DNA of 58,003 nucleotides from an uncultured Lachnospiraceae bacterium (GTDB lineage: Bacteria > Bacillota > Clostridia > Lachnospirales > Lachnospiraceae): positions 1 to 58,003 of the forward strand of contig CAJUTQ010000060.1 in assembly GCA_910589265.1 (NCBI GenBank), read 5' to 3'. The position numbers and the translations under genes are program-made. A model generated the notes under the pieces. The model ran no database searches, was not told the DNA's origin, and saw only the letters and a list, made by a program, of their open reading frames with translations. Positions within the stretch are counted from its first letter, which is position 1. Each line of letters starts with the position of its first letter. Below, in pieces: positions 36,504 through 45,294 of the stretch.

Positions 36504-37979
36504 ATGAAGGAAATATTTCTTTTAATAATAATTTTACTTCCTTTTTTTGGGGGAGCCTGCATTTGTGTTATTAAACCTAAGCGGCAGGCTTATTTGGAAA
36601 TATTTGTAGAGACTATTGTTCTTCTCACAAGTTTCCTTGTATTTTATTCTATTACCCATAGGCCTGAAAGTTCACTAGTTGTTTTTGAATTTGCAGCGAA
36701 TTTAACCATTGCTTTTCATATGGATGGTCTATCTGCAACTTTTGCAGGATTAATAGCTGTCCTTTGGCCATTGGCAACCTTATATGCTTTTGAATATATG
36801 AGAAATGCAGAAAGAAAACGTTCTTTTTTTCTATTTTATACAGTTACTTACGCAGTGACGCTAGGAATTGCCTTTGCAGCAAATCTTGTAACCTTGTATT
36901 TTTTTTACGAGATGTTGACTCTTGTCACTTTGCCTTTAGTATTTTATACAATGACTAGAGAAGCTGTTTTAGCTAGTAGAAAATACTTATATTATTCTCT
37001 TGGAGGGGCGGCTTTTGCCTTTATTGGCCTGATTTTTATTTTAAGCTATGGGCATGGAACAACTGAGTTTGTGCTTGGAGGGGTATTACAGCCAGAAAAT
37101 TTAGGGGGAGTAAGAAACACTCTTTTGTTTGTGTATGTTCTTTCCTTTTTTGGATTTGGCGTTAAGGCAGCTCTTTTTCCATTTAGTTCTTGGCTTCCAA
37201 GGGCAGGAGTGGCTCCAACACCTGTGACTGCTTTATTACATGCAGTTGCAGTAGTAAAGTCTGGAGCCTTTGCCATTCTTCGAATTACCTATTATAATTT
37301 TGGTGCAGATTTTCTTCGGGGAACATGGGCTCAAGATATTGTGATGACAGCTGTAATAATTACCATTCTTTATGGTTGTAGTATGGCACTAAAGGAAAGG
37401 CATTTAAAAAGACGTCTTGCCTATTCTACCATAAGTAATTTATCTTATTTGCTATTTGGCGCCGCCCTTATGACGCCTTTAGGTTTAGCAGGAGCGTTGA
37501 GCCATATGGTATTTCACGGTATTATGAAAATATGTGCATTTTTTTGTGCAGGAGCAGTAATAAAACAAACAGAAAAGGAATTTATTTATGAGTTAGATGG
37601 ATTGGGAAGAAAAATGCCAAAGGTGTTTGGCATTTTAGGAATTGCAAGCTTTTCATTAATGGGTGTGCCAGGACTGTGTGGGTTTATAAGCAAGTGGAAT
37701 TTAGCTAAGGCTGCCGTTTTAAGTGATAACCCAATAGCTTATATTGGGATAGGGGCATTACTCTTGTCAGGTTTACTGACAGGGATTTATATGATGGCCA
37801 TTGTCATCAGGGGATTGTTTCCTCTGGCAGAAGTAAATTATGGGAAACAACAGGTACAAGATCCCAATTGGTATATGATTCTGCCGCTTATAGTATTAAC
37901 TGTTTTCATTGTATATTTTGGATTATTTTCAAAACCCATAGTATTACTTTTTGAAAACATAGCAAAGGGTCGATGGTAA
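36504..37979 (+). CDS. Antiporter-like subunit 3 (MrpD-type)
   Basis: A 491-residue proton_antipo_M protein: Glu in FFYEMLTLVTLPLVF, Lys in FGVKAALFPFSSWLPRAG (here the usual HP..APAPAS loop is VAPTPVTALLH), and Lys in CGFISKWNLA. Start is uncertain: 36504 has an AGGAAAGG 13 bp upstream, while 36492 sits almost on it. Divergence of the loop sequence suggests a specialised role compared with its neighbours. Confidence 0.88.
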   Translation: MKEIFLLIIILLPFFGGACICVIKPKRQAYLEIFVETIVLLTSFLVFYSITHRPESSLVVFEFAANLTIAFHMDGLSATFAGLIAVLWPLATLYAFEYMRNAERKRSFFLFYTVTYAVTLGIAFAANLVTLYFFYEMLTLVTLPLVFYTMTREAVLASRKYLYYSLGGAAFAFIGLIFILSYGHGTTEFVLGGVLQPENLGGVRNTLLFVYVLSFFGFGVKAALFPFSSWLPRAGVAPTPVTALLHAVAVVKSGAFAILRITYYNFGADFLRGTWAQDIVMTAVIITILYGCSMALKERHLKRRLAYSTISNLSYLLFGAALMTPLGLAGALSHMVFHGIMKICAFFCAGAVIKQTEKEFIYELDGLGRKMPKVFGILGIASFSLMGVPGLCGFISKWNLAKAAVLSDNPIAYIGIGALLLSGLLTGIYMMAIVIRGLFPLAEVNYGKQQVQDPNWYMILPLIVLTVFIVYFGLFSKPIVLLFENIAKGRW

Positions 37980-38013
37980 ACTTTTGAATGATGGTATTGG
38001 ATCGGAGGTTTTT

Positions 38014-40056
38014 ATGTGGGGTAATTTCTGGCTGTTAATTATGATAATATTCCCTATAATTTGTGCTTTTTTTTCCTTTTTTATGGGAAAGAAGAATAAA
38101 AAGCATATTGATTTCATAATGATTTTATCAGTTGCACTAGAATTTTCTCTTACTATCTTTTTATGTACAAATTTTCTCTTAAATGGTAGTTCTGATTTTT
38201 ATTTTTATATTTTTGGAGGTATGGGAATTCATTTAAGAATTGATAATTTCCGTGCTTTGTACAGTATGATCGCTGGATTTATGTGGCTTATGGCAGGATT
38301 GTTTTCTAGAGAGTATTTTTTGAATGATGAAAAGAGAGATAGGTACTATTTTTTTAATCTCTTGACTTTGGGAGCAACGATGGGTGTTTTTCTTTCTGCT
38401 GACCTTTATACTACCTTTTTATTTTTTGAAGTCTTGTCTTTTACATCTTATGTGTGGGTCGCTCAAAATGAGAAAAAGGAAGCTTTAAAAGCTGCTTCTA
38501 CATATTTAACAGTGGCAGTTTTTGGAGGTCTTCTTTTACTCATGGGTTTGTTCATTCTCTACGAGGCAGTAGGAACACTGGAAATGGACAAGTTGATATC
38601 TTTATGTAAGGATTATTCTGATAGAAGGAAAATATATGGGGCAGGCGTCTGTATTTTTCTTGGGTTTGGAGCAAAGGCAGGGGTTTTTCCCCTGCATATA
38701 TGGCTTCCCCAGGCTCATCCTGCAGCTCCAGCTCCAGCCAGCGCCTTATTGTCTGGTATATTAACAAAAACAGGAATATTTGGTATATTAGCAATAACTC
38801 ATTATATTTTCTTACACGATCCTATATGGGGAATAGGGGTGTTAGCAGTAGGAGACATTACGGCAGTTTTAGGGGCAGTTTTAGCTATATGTTCAATGGA
38901 TTTAAAGAGAACGCTGGCTTGCTCTTCTATGTCTCAAATAGGATTTATATTAATAGGTATAGGACTCCAGGGAATACTAGGAAAGGAAAACGCCCTTGCT
39001 GTTTTAGGAACGATCTTTCATATGGTGAATCACTCTTTCATAAAGCTTGTTTTATTTCTGGCAGCAGGAGTTATTTATCATAATATTCATAAATTGGATC
39101 TAAATGAAATAAGAGGCTTTGGAAAGGGAAAACCATTACTTCATGGCATATTTCTTATGGGAATGTTAGGGATGGGAGGAATTCCTTTTTGGAATGGATA
39201 TATTAGTAAAACGCTCCTTCATGAGAGTATTATAGAGGCAATGAACTTAACAAGATCTGCAACCTCCTTTATAAAGTGGAGTGAAGTATTATTTTTAGTA
39301 TGCGGAGGTTTAACAATTGCATATTGTCTTAAGCTCTATGTATGTATTTTTTTAGAAAAGAATGTAGATGAGAAAATACAAACAACCTTTTTGAAAATAA
39401 GTGAAAATTATATGGGAAAACTTAGCCAAGGAGTTCTTATTGTTAGTGGGGCTCTTTTACCTATCATAGGAATTTTACCCTTTTTTGCAAAAAATAGTTC
39501 CTTTTTAAAAGAAATTTATCCTTCTATTTCCTTTTTTTCCTTTAACAATTTAAAAGGGGCTTTTCTATCTATTTTTATAGGTATCCTTGTGTATTTCTTA
39601 TGCATTCGACTTCTTCTTATGAGAAAGAATATAGAGGGTAAGAAAAGATATATAAATGGGTGGCCAACACCATTAAGTTTAGAACATAAGATATATGAAC
39701 CACTGCTTTTTGGTTTTCTTCCTCTTGTAGGAGGAACAGTCAGTAGATTTTGTGATAGATTTTTAGATAATTTAATTGTTTTCCTTCGCAAAACAGTTTA
39801 TAGGGACAAAAAAGTAGATAATGAATTATTGGAAGGAAGCTATCTAACTTATAAAATGGGAAGCATGATGGACTTTATTGCAAATTGGAGACAAAAAGGA
39901 GAAAAAAGAACAGGAAGACGGTCTTATGTCCATAGACTGGCTGTTATAAGGGATGAATTAATAGAAAATAACCAGATTATTAGGAGAAGCCTTTCCTTTG
40001 GATTATTCATGGTATGTCTAGGTCTGACTTTAACACTAGTATACTTACTCTTTTAA
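38014..40056 (+). CDS. Antiporter-like subunit 4 (NuoL/HyfB-type, long form)
   Basis: A 680-residue protein: a proton_antipo_M core of about 480 residues plus a C-terminal extension of about 190 residues with further helices and a charged stretch (RKTVYRDKKVDNELLEGSYL), similar in layout to NuoL or HyfB-type subunits. Core residues kept: Glu in FFEVLSFTSYVWV, Lys in FGAKAGVFPLHIWLPQAHPA (then APAPASALL), Lys in NGYISKTLLHE. ATG 38014 has GGAGG at 5 bp; TTG 37984 is unlikely. Last gene of the operon; a terminator follows. Confidence 0.9.
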   Translation: MWGNFWLLIMIIFPIICAFFSFFMGKKNKKHIDFIMILSVALEFSLTIFLCTNFLLNGSSDFYFYIFGGMGIHLRIDNFRALYSMIAGFMWLMAGLFSREYFLNDEKRDRYYFFNLLTLGATMGVFLSADLYTTFLFFEVLSFTSYVWVAQNEKKEALKAASTYLTVAVFGGLLLLMGLFILYEAVGTLEMDKLISLCKDYSDRRKIYGAGVCIFLGFGAKAGVFPLHIWLPQAHPAAPAPASALLSGILTKTGIFGILAITHYIFLHDPIWGIGVLAVGDITAVLGAVLAICSMDLKRTLACSSMSQIGFILIGIGLQGILGKENALAVLGTIFHMVNHSFIKLVLFLAAGVIYHNIHKLDLNEIRGFGKGKPLLHGIFLMGMLGMGGIPFWNGYISKTLLHESIIEAMNLTRSATSFIKWSEVLFLVCGGLTIAYCLKLYVCIFLEKNVDEKIQTTFLKISENYMGKLSQGVLIVSGALLPIIGILPFFAKNSSFLKEIYPSISFFSFNNLKGAFLSIFIGILVYFLCIRLLLMRKNIEGKKRYINGWPTPLSLEHKIYEPLLFGFLPLVGGTVSRFCDRFLDNLIVFLRKTVYRDKKVDNELLEGSYLTYKMGSMMDFIANWRQKGEKRTGRRSYVHRLAVIRDELIENNQIIRRSLSFGLFMVCLGLTLTLVYLLF

Positions 40057-40060
40057 AGGG

Positions 40061-40110
40061 AAAGGATTATGTACAAACACAATAACTATTTACACATAAT
40101 CCTTTTTTTT
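40061..40110 (+). terminator. Terminator at the end of the antiporter operon
   Basis: AAAGGATTATGT pairs with ACATAATCCTTT, with about 20 unpaired bases between, followed by a run of T's. It closes the ten-gene operon; the thiamine-related operon converges from the other strand. Confidence 0.8.
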
Positions 40111-40134
40111 CGGTGAACGATTAGGGAAAACCTT

Positions 40135-40872
40135 TTATAAAATTGAGGAAAAGATTTCTTTCTTATAATATAAAAATTGCTCTGTAAGATGAAAATCTTT
40201 CCCTCTTGGCTTTTTTTCTGAGATAAGTAGTTCCTTTGTTATCCTGCCAGGACGGCCAGACAAAAGGTATATACGATCGGACAGACGAATCGCTTCCTCT
40301 ATATCATGGGTAATAAATAAGGTTGAGAGGTGTATTTGCTCCATCATATTTAAATACCACTGGTGCATAGACGTTTTTGTAATAGTATCTAAGGCACTGA
40401 AAGGCTCGTCTAGAAGAATAACACCCTTTGAAAATAGATAAGTTCTTAAGAGAGCAGCTCTTTGCCTCATACCCCCAGAGAGCTGATGGGGATATTTTTT
40501 TTCTGTTCCTTCCAGACCAAATTGGAAAAAATAAGGATGGATTTTTTTTAAAGCCTCTTTTTTTTTCAACCCATTGATTATGAGAGGAAGAGCTACATTT
40601 TCTTCAATTGTTTTATATGGAAGGAGGAGATCCTTTTGCAACATATAGCTAACATATCCCGGTTTCCCAGTGATGTCTTGGCCTGAAAGAAAAACATTGC
40701 CTTTATCTGGTTCCATTAGCCCTGATATTATATGAAAAAGAGTTGTTTTCCCCACACCACTAACTCCTAGAAGACTTACTATTTCTTGATGCCCAAGGGT
40801 GATAGAAACATTTTCAATTATTTTTTTTTCGCCAAAATCTTTGGAAATATATGATGTCTTTAATAGTTCCAT
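40135..40872 (-). CDS. ABC transporter ATPase for thiamine precursor uptake
   Basis: A 245-residue ATPase of the SsuB/TauB/ThiZ type. Walker A GVSGVGKTT, Q-loop MLQKDLLLPY, signature LSGGMRQRAALLRT, Walker B VILLDEPFSALD, switch His FITHD. Last gene of a four-gene operon behind a TPP riboswitch, so it energises uptake of a thiamine precursor such as HMP or formylaminopyrimidine. Start has AAG-rich Shine-Dalgarno sequence; 11 bp after the binding-protein gene. Confidence 0.9.
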   Translation of the reverse strand: MELLKTSYISKDFGEKKIIENVSITLGHQEIVSLLGVSGVGKTTLFHIISGLMEPDKGNVFLSGQDITGKPGYVSYMLQKDLLLPYKTIEENVALPLIINGLKKKEALKKIHPYFFQFGLEGTEKKYPHQLSGGMRQRAALLRTYLFSKGVILLDEPFSALDTITKTSMHQWYLNMMEQIHLSTLFITHDIEEAIRLSDRIYLLSGRPGRITKELLISEKKPRGKDFHLTEQFLYYKKEIFSSIL

Positions 40873-40883
40873 TAGAAACTTCC

Positions 40884-41897
40884 TTAATAAGTAAGATAGT
40901 CATTGGAAAATCCAAAGCCAGGAGGAATTTCTTTTGAAATTAATCCATTTTCAAAAAGCCATTGATAAAATTGGTCCCATCGGGTTTGATCTATGTATCC
41001 CCATTGTTCAGATTCCCCTTGGTACTTATCCTTCAGCCACTCCTGACTCTTTAGAACAAGTTCCTTGTTTAATTCTGGAGCTGCTTTACATAAAATTTCA
41101 GCTGCTTCTTGAGGATTTTGAATGGCATCTTCGTATCCTTTTCGAAGGGCAGCTAAAAATGATTTTGCAACAGTAAAATGGGAGGATAGGAAGTCGTTAT
41201 TGGCTATAAGGATAGGAGTATAATAATCAAAAACAGGATTTATATCTTTAAAAGCAAAGAAGTCGGTGGGAAGCTCACTTATCTCCGTTGCAATCCCGCC
41301 CCAGCCATAGTAGACCCAAATGGCATCCACTTGTTTTGTCAAAAGAGCAGTCACTTCATCTGTCACATTGGAGGGAATCATATGAATTTTTGCATAATCT
41401 CCTCCATCCTTTTCAACAACATTTTGAATGATTGCCTTTTCTACTTCCATATCCCAAGTAGCATACATCTTCCCTTCCATTCCTTTAGGGCTGTTAATAC
41501 CCTCTCCTTTTCTGGAAATGATGCCTGAGGTATTATGCTGGACTAAGGCAGCTACTGCTGTAACAGGAAGGGGATCATTATTTGCAAATCCAGGTGCAAT
41601 GGTATCCTGAAAGTCAACGCCAAATTGAGCTTTTCCCCCTGCCACAAGGGCACTTGCCCCATCTTCTGGGGGTTGAATAATTTCTACTTCTAGACCTGCG
41701 TCTTTAAAATAGCCTTTTTCTTGGGCTATGTACAGACCAGTGTGATTTGTGTTGGGGGTCCAATCTAAAACAAAAGTAATTTTGTTTATTTCTGCATCCT
41801 TAGCTGCTTGTGTTGTTTTACTATTATTGTTGCTGCAGGCAGCTAAGGATACAATTATTGTCCATACTAAAAGAGAGGTTAATATAATTCTTTTCAT
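40884..41897 (-). CDS. ABC transporter binding lipoprotein, NMT1/THI5-like (ThiY type)
   Basis: A 337-residue lipoprotein; lipobox LAAC after the signal peptide (MKRIILTSLLVWTIIVSLAAC region, Cys about residue 21). NMT1/THI5-like landmarks: FVLDWTPNTNHTGLYIAQEK, GYFKDAGLEVEIIQPPEDGA, GKAQFGVDFQDTI. Such proteins bind pyrimidine precursors of thiamine (e.g. formylaminopyrimidine). ATG 41897 is preferred over the long in-frame extension to 41969, because signal peptide and AGG-type ribosome binding site begin there. Confidence 0.9.
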   Translation of the reverse strand: MKRIILTSLLVWTIIVSLAACSNNNSKTTQAAKDAEINKITFVLDWTPNTNHTGLYIAQEKGYFKDAGLEVEIIQPPEDGASALVAGGKAQFGVDFQDTIAPGFANNDPLPVTAVAALVQHNTSGIISRKGEGINSPKGMEGKMYATWDMEVEKAIIQNVVEKDGGDYAKIHMIPSNVTDEVTALLTKQVDAIWVYYGWGGIATEISELPTDFFAFKDINPVFDYYTPILIANNDFLSSHFTVAKSFLAALRKGYEDAIQNPQEAAEILCKAAPELNKELVLKSQEWLKDKYQGESEQWGYIDQTRWDQFYQWLFENGLISKEIPPGFGFSNDYLTY

Positions 41898-41947
41898 AAT
41901 AATACCTGTACCTTTTTTAATTTTATATAAAATAACATAGACAGAGT

Positions 41948-42706
41948 CTATGCATTCCATGGCATGCATATTTTTTCTAGTTTTTTTACTCCATACATTA
42001 AGAGTAGACTTAGAGCAGAAATGAGGAAAATGACAGCAAACATTTTATCAAAGGCATAAGACTTGCGTACCCTTGTCATATACACACCAAGTCCCCCATA
42101 TCCTCCCAGCCATTCAGAAATAACAGCTCCTACAATAGAATAAGAGACCGATATTTTAAGGCCAGCGAAAAAACGTCCCAAAGCTCCTGGAAATTTTACA
42201 TGCCAAAATATTTGCACATGATTTGCCCCCATAGATCGTAAAAGATTTAAAGTGTCTCCATCAGCAGATTGAAACCCTTCTAATAGCCCTACAGCTATGG
42301 GAAAGAAGGTAACGATTACAATAAGGGTTATTTTTGGGGCTATACCATAGCCTAACCATAAAACTAGGAGAGGAGCAATGGCAATGGTAGGGATGGTTTG
42401 AGTTATAATTATAATAGGATAAAAAGCTTGATAAAGCTTATGAAAATGATCCATAAAAACAGCTGTACAAAAGCCTATGGCAATTCCAATAAATAGTCCT
42501 AAAAGTCCTTCTATCAAAGTTATTTTAGAATGTTCCATGAGAAGTGGAAAGTCCAAAATCAAAGCTTGGATTACCTTAGCGGGTGATGGAAGAAGGAAAG
42601 GAGGAATAATAGAAGAATAGGACAAAAATTGCCAAATAAGAAAAATTCCTCCTAGGGTGCTTAAAAAATATAGTTTATTGATGATGCTTTGTAACTTTTT
42701 TTTCAA
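41948..42706 (-). CDS. ABC transporter permease for thiamine precursor uptake (TTG start)
   Basis: A 252-residue BPD_transp_1 permease with six helices; EAA loop GANHVQIFWHVKFPGALGRF. TTG 42706 is chosen: GGAGAGG lies 9 bp upstream and the protein then starts LKKKLQSIINK (first residue read as Met) followed by the first helix. An upstream in-frame reading to 42784 would run inside the thiamine-binding gene. The start overlaps that gene by 32 bp, giving coupled translation. It pairs with the ATPase and binding protein of the same operon. Confidence 0.88.
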   Translation of the reverse strand: MKKKLQSIINKLYFLSTLGGIFLIWQFLSYSSIIPPFLLPSPAKVIQALILDFPLLMEHSKITLIEGLLGLFIGIAIGFCTAVFMDHFHKLYQAFYPIIIITQTIPTIAIAPLLVLWLGYGIAPKITLIVIVTFFPIAVGLLEGFQSADGDTLNLLRSMGANHVQIFWHVKFPGALGRFFAGLKISVSYSIVGAVISEWLGGYGGLGVYMTRVRKSYAFDKMFAVIFLISALSLLLMYGVKKLEKICMPWNA

Positions 42707-42971
42707 TAGTAAGAACCTCTCCTTGTGGTTTGTAAGTGATTTTAATATATGCGGCAACAGAGGGAGCCCCTGCTTTAATGGCAATATACTGACAATTTTT
42801 TACTATTTCCATCAGCTGCTCATAATCTCCTTCTATAGTTGTTTCAAATGGACCTACATAATAATTAAATCCTGTGCTTTTAATATAATCAATGACTTGG
42901 TCTACAATACGGATTAATTCTTCATCATTTGTTACTTGAGGTAGTGATTGGATTGCTACACTTGCATTCAT
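42675..42971 (-). CDS. Thiamine-binding-type protein (MTH1187/YqgV family)
   Basis: A 98-residue protein (MNASVAIQSLP start; GFNYYVGPFETTIEGDYEQL; VAAYIKITY) of the thiamine-binding superfamily DUF77/MTH1187, which form small ferredoxin-like oligomers and bind thiamine or a derivative in the cytoplasm. First gene after the TPP riboswitch and its terminator, as expected. ATG 42971 has AAAGGAG upstream; a 12-residue longer frame has no support. Confidence 0.9.
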   Translation of the reverse strand: MNASVAIQSLPQVTNDEELIRIVDQVIDYIKSTGFNYYVGPFETTIEGDYEQLMEIVKNCQYIAIKAGAPSVAAYIKITYKPQGEVLTIEKKVTKHHQ

Positions 42972-43012
42972 GTTTTTTCTCCTTTCAAAGAAAAATAAAG
43001 GTTTCATTGTAA

Positions 43013-43046
43013 TAAAAAAATTCCTGTCTTATGTCAGGACAGGAAT
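43013..43046 (-). terminator. Riboswitch expression-platform terminator
   Basis: On the minus strand, ATTCCTGTC (43046-43038) pairs with GACAGGAAT (43028-43020), then seven U's (43019-43013). It lies between the TPP aptamer and the first gene, so TPP-bound RNA would end transcription here. Confidence 0.9.
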
Positions 43047-43125
43047 ATATGACAATATAATTATAGAAATCTAAAAATCTAAATAGAAAAAATAAAAGAC
43101 TTCATATTTCATATACTTTTCATAT

Positions 43126-43215
43126 ACTCCCTACGCTGGCATTATCCAGATCAGGTTAAGGGTATTCGACATTTGTGTAGTCTACTCTCAGCCAAGTTCT
43201 CTTGGCTCCCCTGAT
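43126..43215 (-). promoter_or_regulatory. TPP (thiamine pyrophosphate) riboswitch aptamer
   Basis: On the minus strand the conserved parts read GGCTGAGAGTAG, then ACCCTTAACCTGATCTGG, then ATAATGCCAGCGTAGGGA, all hallmarks of the THI-box. It controls the operon 42971-40135: with TPP bound, the terminator forms and thiamine precursor uptake is switched off. Confidence 0.97.
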
Positions 43216-43327
43216 TTTTAAACCAGTATACTACTGTTTTTCCTATTAGTCAAGTGAAAAAAAGATGGCGAAATGAATTATGAAAGAGTATAATAAAGTG
43301 GAAACTTAGTACAGTAGAGGATGATTC

Positions 43328-44266
43328 ATGGATTATATTGTATTGGATTTAGAATGGAATCAAAGTGAAAAGGGAAATAAAGACTTTCCCTTTGAAATTG
43401 TGGAAATAGGAGCTGTAAAGTTAGATTCTAATAAAAATATTATTGGAAGTTATAGACAGTTGATAAAACCTCAGGTATACAGAAAAATCCACCCTATTAC
43501 AAAAAGGATTATTCAATTGGACATGGAGGAGTTGGAAAAAGGGAAATATTTTCCAGATGCAGCTAAAGATTTTTTAGAATGGTGTGGAGAAAATTATTTA
43601 TTTTGTACATGGGGTTCTCTTGATTTAACAGAATTTCAGAGGAATATGCAATATTATCATATGGAAAGTTTATCAGGAGGTCCTATCCTATATTATGATA
43701 TACAAAAGTTTTTTAGTTTACTTTATGAAGATGGAAAAGTCAGAAGATCACTAGAATATGCTGTTGAATATTTAAATCTAAATAAGGAACATCCATTTCA
43801 TATGGCTTTTTATGACGCATATTATGCTTCATTAGTATGGAAGGAAATGGGAGATTCTAATGTAGAAGAAAACTTCTCTTTTGATGTTTTTATGCCTCCT
43901 AAAAATAAAGTAGAGGAGATCCATGTTTCGTTTTCTAATTATTCCAAATATATTTCCAGAGTTTTTGATTCAAAAACAACAGCTATGGGAGAGAGGGAAG
44001 TAACGAGTACGAGATGTCCTATTTGTGGAAAAAATGGGACCAAAAGGGTGCGGTGGTTTACAACAAATAGAAAACATTACTACTCCATCTCTTATTGTTT
44101 TCGCCATGGATATATGAAAGGTAAAATTCGAATAAAAAAAACTAAGGAAGGAGGTGTCTATATTATTAAAACCTTAAAGTTGATTTCAAAGGAAGATGTG
44201 GTGGAAATAAAAGAAAAAAGAATGAAATGTAAGAGACAGGGAAGAACAAAGAGACATAAAGATTGA
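43328..44266 (+). CDS. DEDDh 3'-5' exonuclease with C-terminal zinc-binding part (KapD-like)
   Basis: A 312-residue protein. Exonuclease motifs: DLEWNQS (ExoI, D and E), FCTWGSLDLTEF (ExoII region), HMAFYDAYYA (ExoIII, His and Asp). This resembles the KapD/inhibitor-of-KinA-type exonucleases of spore-formers. After about residue 190 comes a linker and a CPICGKNG...C...H zinc-ribbon-like segment and a Lys/Arg-rich tail that may bind RNA. Cytosolic. ATG 43328 with GAGGATG upstream. Followed after 21 bp by a CPBP protease gene. Confidence 0.85.
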   Translation: MDYIVLDLEWNQSEKGNKDFPFEIVEIGAVKLDSNKNIIGSYRQLIKPQVYRKIHPITKRIIQLDMEELEKGKYFPDAAKDFLEWCGENYLFCTWGSLDLTEFQRNMQYYHMESLSGGPILYYDIQKFFSLLYEDGKVRRSLEYAVEYLNLNKEHPFHMAFYDAYYASLVWKEMGDSNVEENFSFDVFMPPKNKVEEIHVSFSNYSKYISRVFDSKTTAMGEREVTSTRCPICGKNGTKRVRWFTTNRKHYYSISYCFRHGYMKGKIRIKKTKEGGVYIIKTLKLISKEDVVEIKEKRMKCKRQGRTKRHKD

Positions 44267-44287
44267 GAGAAAGGTATGGGAATAACT

Positions 44288-45157
44288 ATGAAAAAATTAA
44301 AAGGATTAGGAACGGTTGTGTTTTGTCTCACACCTTTTATAGTATCTTTTATTATTCAGAACATGGTATCTTTTATTGCATATGCTATTATTTTATGGGA
44401 TGTACAGCTGCAAAATATGAGGGAAGGAATTCTAGAGACTTCCATTATAAAGGAAAGGGTAATAGAGGTTTATTACCAGAATATAGGCATTGTATTATTT
44501 GCATATCATGTTATTGGATTACTCATATTTGGAGTTTGGTATTATTTTGGCTTTTATAAAAATAAAAAAACAGTAGGTCAGAGCATGAAAAATAAAGATA
44601 TAGTATTTCTTGGAATATTTTCCATTGGATTTCAGCTGCTGATATCAGGTATCTTATCAATGCTATTGGAGTGGAAGCCAGAATGGATGAACAATTATAT
44701 GGAATTAATGGATAAGGCTGGATTCAGTAGCTTAGAATTCTTTTCTATGATAGCAGCTGTTTTCATTGCTCCTGTTGGAGAAGAACTTATTTTTAGAGGG
44801 ATTACAATGGAGATGGCAAAAAAGAGAGGAGAAAAATTTTGGGCAGCGAATGTTATACAGGCAATGGCCTTTGGGCTTTGCCATTTGAATGTCGTACAAG
44901 GAATATATGCTTTTGTGCTAGGGATTGCCATTGGATATATAAAGGAGGCTTATGGACATATAAAGGCATGTATTTTATTTCATTTTCTATTTAATTTTTT
45001 AGGAACAGTTGTATTAGGGAATATTCCAGATATGGGCAGATGGAACTTAATCATTTATTTTGCTTTTACCTTATTAGGAGCTGCCATAACACTTTGTGTA
45101 GCTGGATATTTTAAAGAGCTAAAGAGAAGAAACAAAGGAGTAGGGGTCACTATTTGA
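44288..45157 (+). CDS. CPBP-family intramembrane metalloprotease
   Basis: About 289 residues, eight membrane helices. CPBP (Abi/CAAX) motifs: GEELIFRGITM (EExxxR) and FGLCHLNVVQGIYAFVLGIA (His and the third motif), with FHFLFNFLG as the last His/Asn motif. Such proteases cleave membrane peptides and may modify or give immunity to bacteriocins; the substrate here is unknown. Start is either 44276 or 44288; the AGAAAGG upstream fits 44288 better. Co-directional with the exonuclease gene. Confidence 0.85.
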   Translation: MKKLKGLGTVVFCLTPFIVSFIIQNMVSFIAYAIILWDVQLQNMREGILETSIIKERVIEVYYQNIGIVLFAYHVIGLLIFGVWYYFGFYKNKKTVGQSMKNKDIVFLGIFSIGFQLLISGILSMLLEWKPEWMNNYMELMDKAGFSSLEFFSMIAAVFIAPVGEELIFRGITMEMAKKRGEKFWAANVIQAMAFGLCHLNVVQGIYAFVLGIAIGYIKEAYGHIKACILFHFLFNFLGTVVLGNIPDMGRWNLIIYFAFTLLGAAITLCVAGYFKELKRRNKGVGVTI

Positions 45158-45221
45158 AGATTTACTTACTACATTCTGAAAAAGACTAGTTTATGAAATA
45201 CTATAAGTTGATTCTAAGAAG

Positions 45222-45266
45222 TATATTATATAAATATAAATAATACTTGAATATATTATATAAATA
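45222..45266 (+). promoter_or_regulatory. AT-rich direct repeats before the coiled-coil gene
   Basis: TATATTATATAAATA occurs at 45222-45236 and again at 45252-45266, 30 bp apart (three helical turns), just upstream of ATG 45295. Could be a regulatory site or simply AT-rich repetition. Confidence 0.3.
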
Positions 45267-45294
45267 GAGTATGATATATATGGAGGTGAACGAA

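Noticed and set aside
30805..40056. Complete membrane-bound hydrogenase or complex I operon
   Set aside because: Only membrane antiporter-type subunits are present; no NiFe large/small subunit, ferredoxin-like or NADH-binding gene appears before the terminator at 40061.
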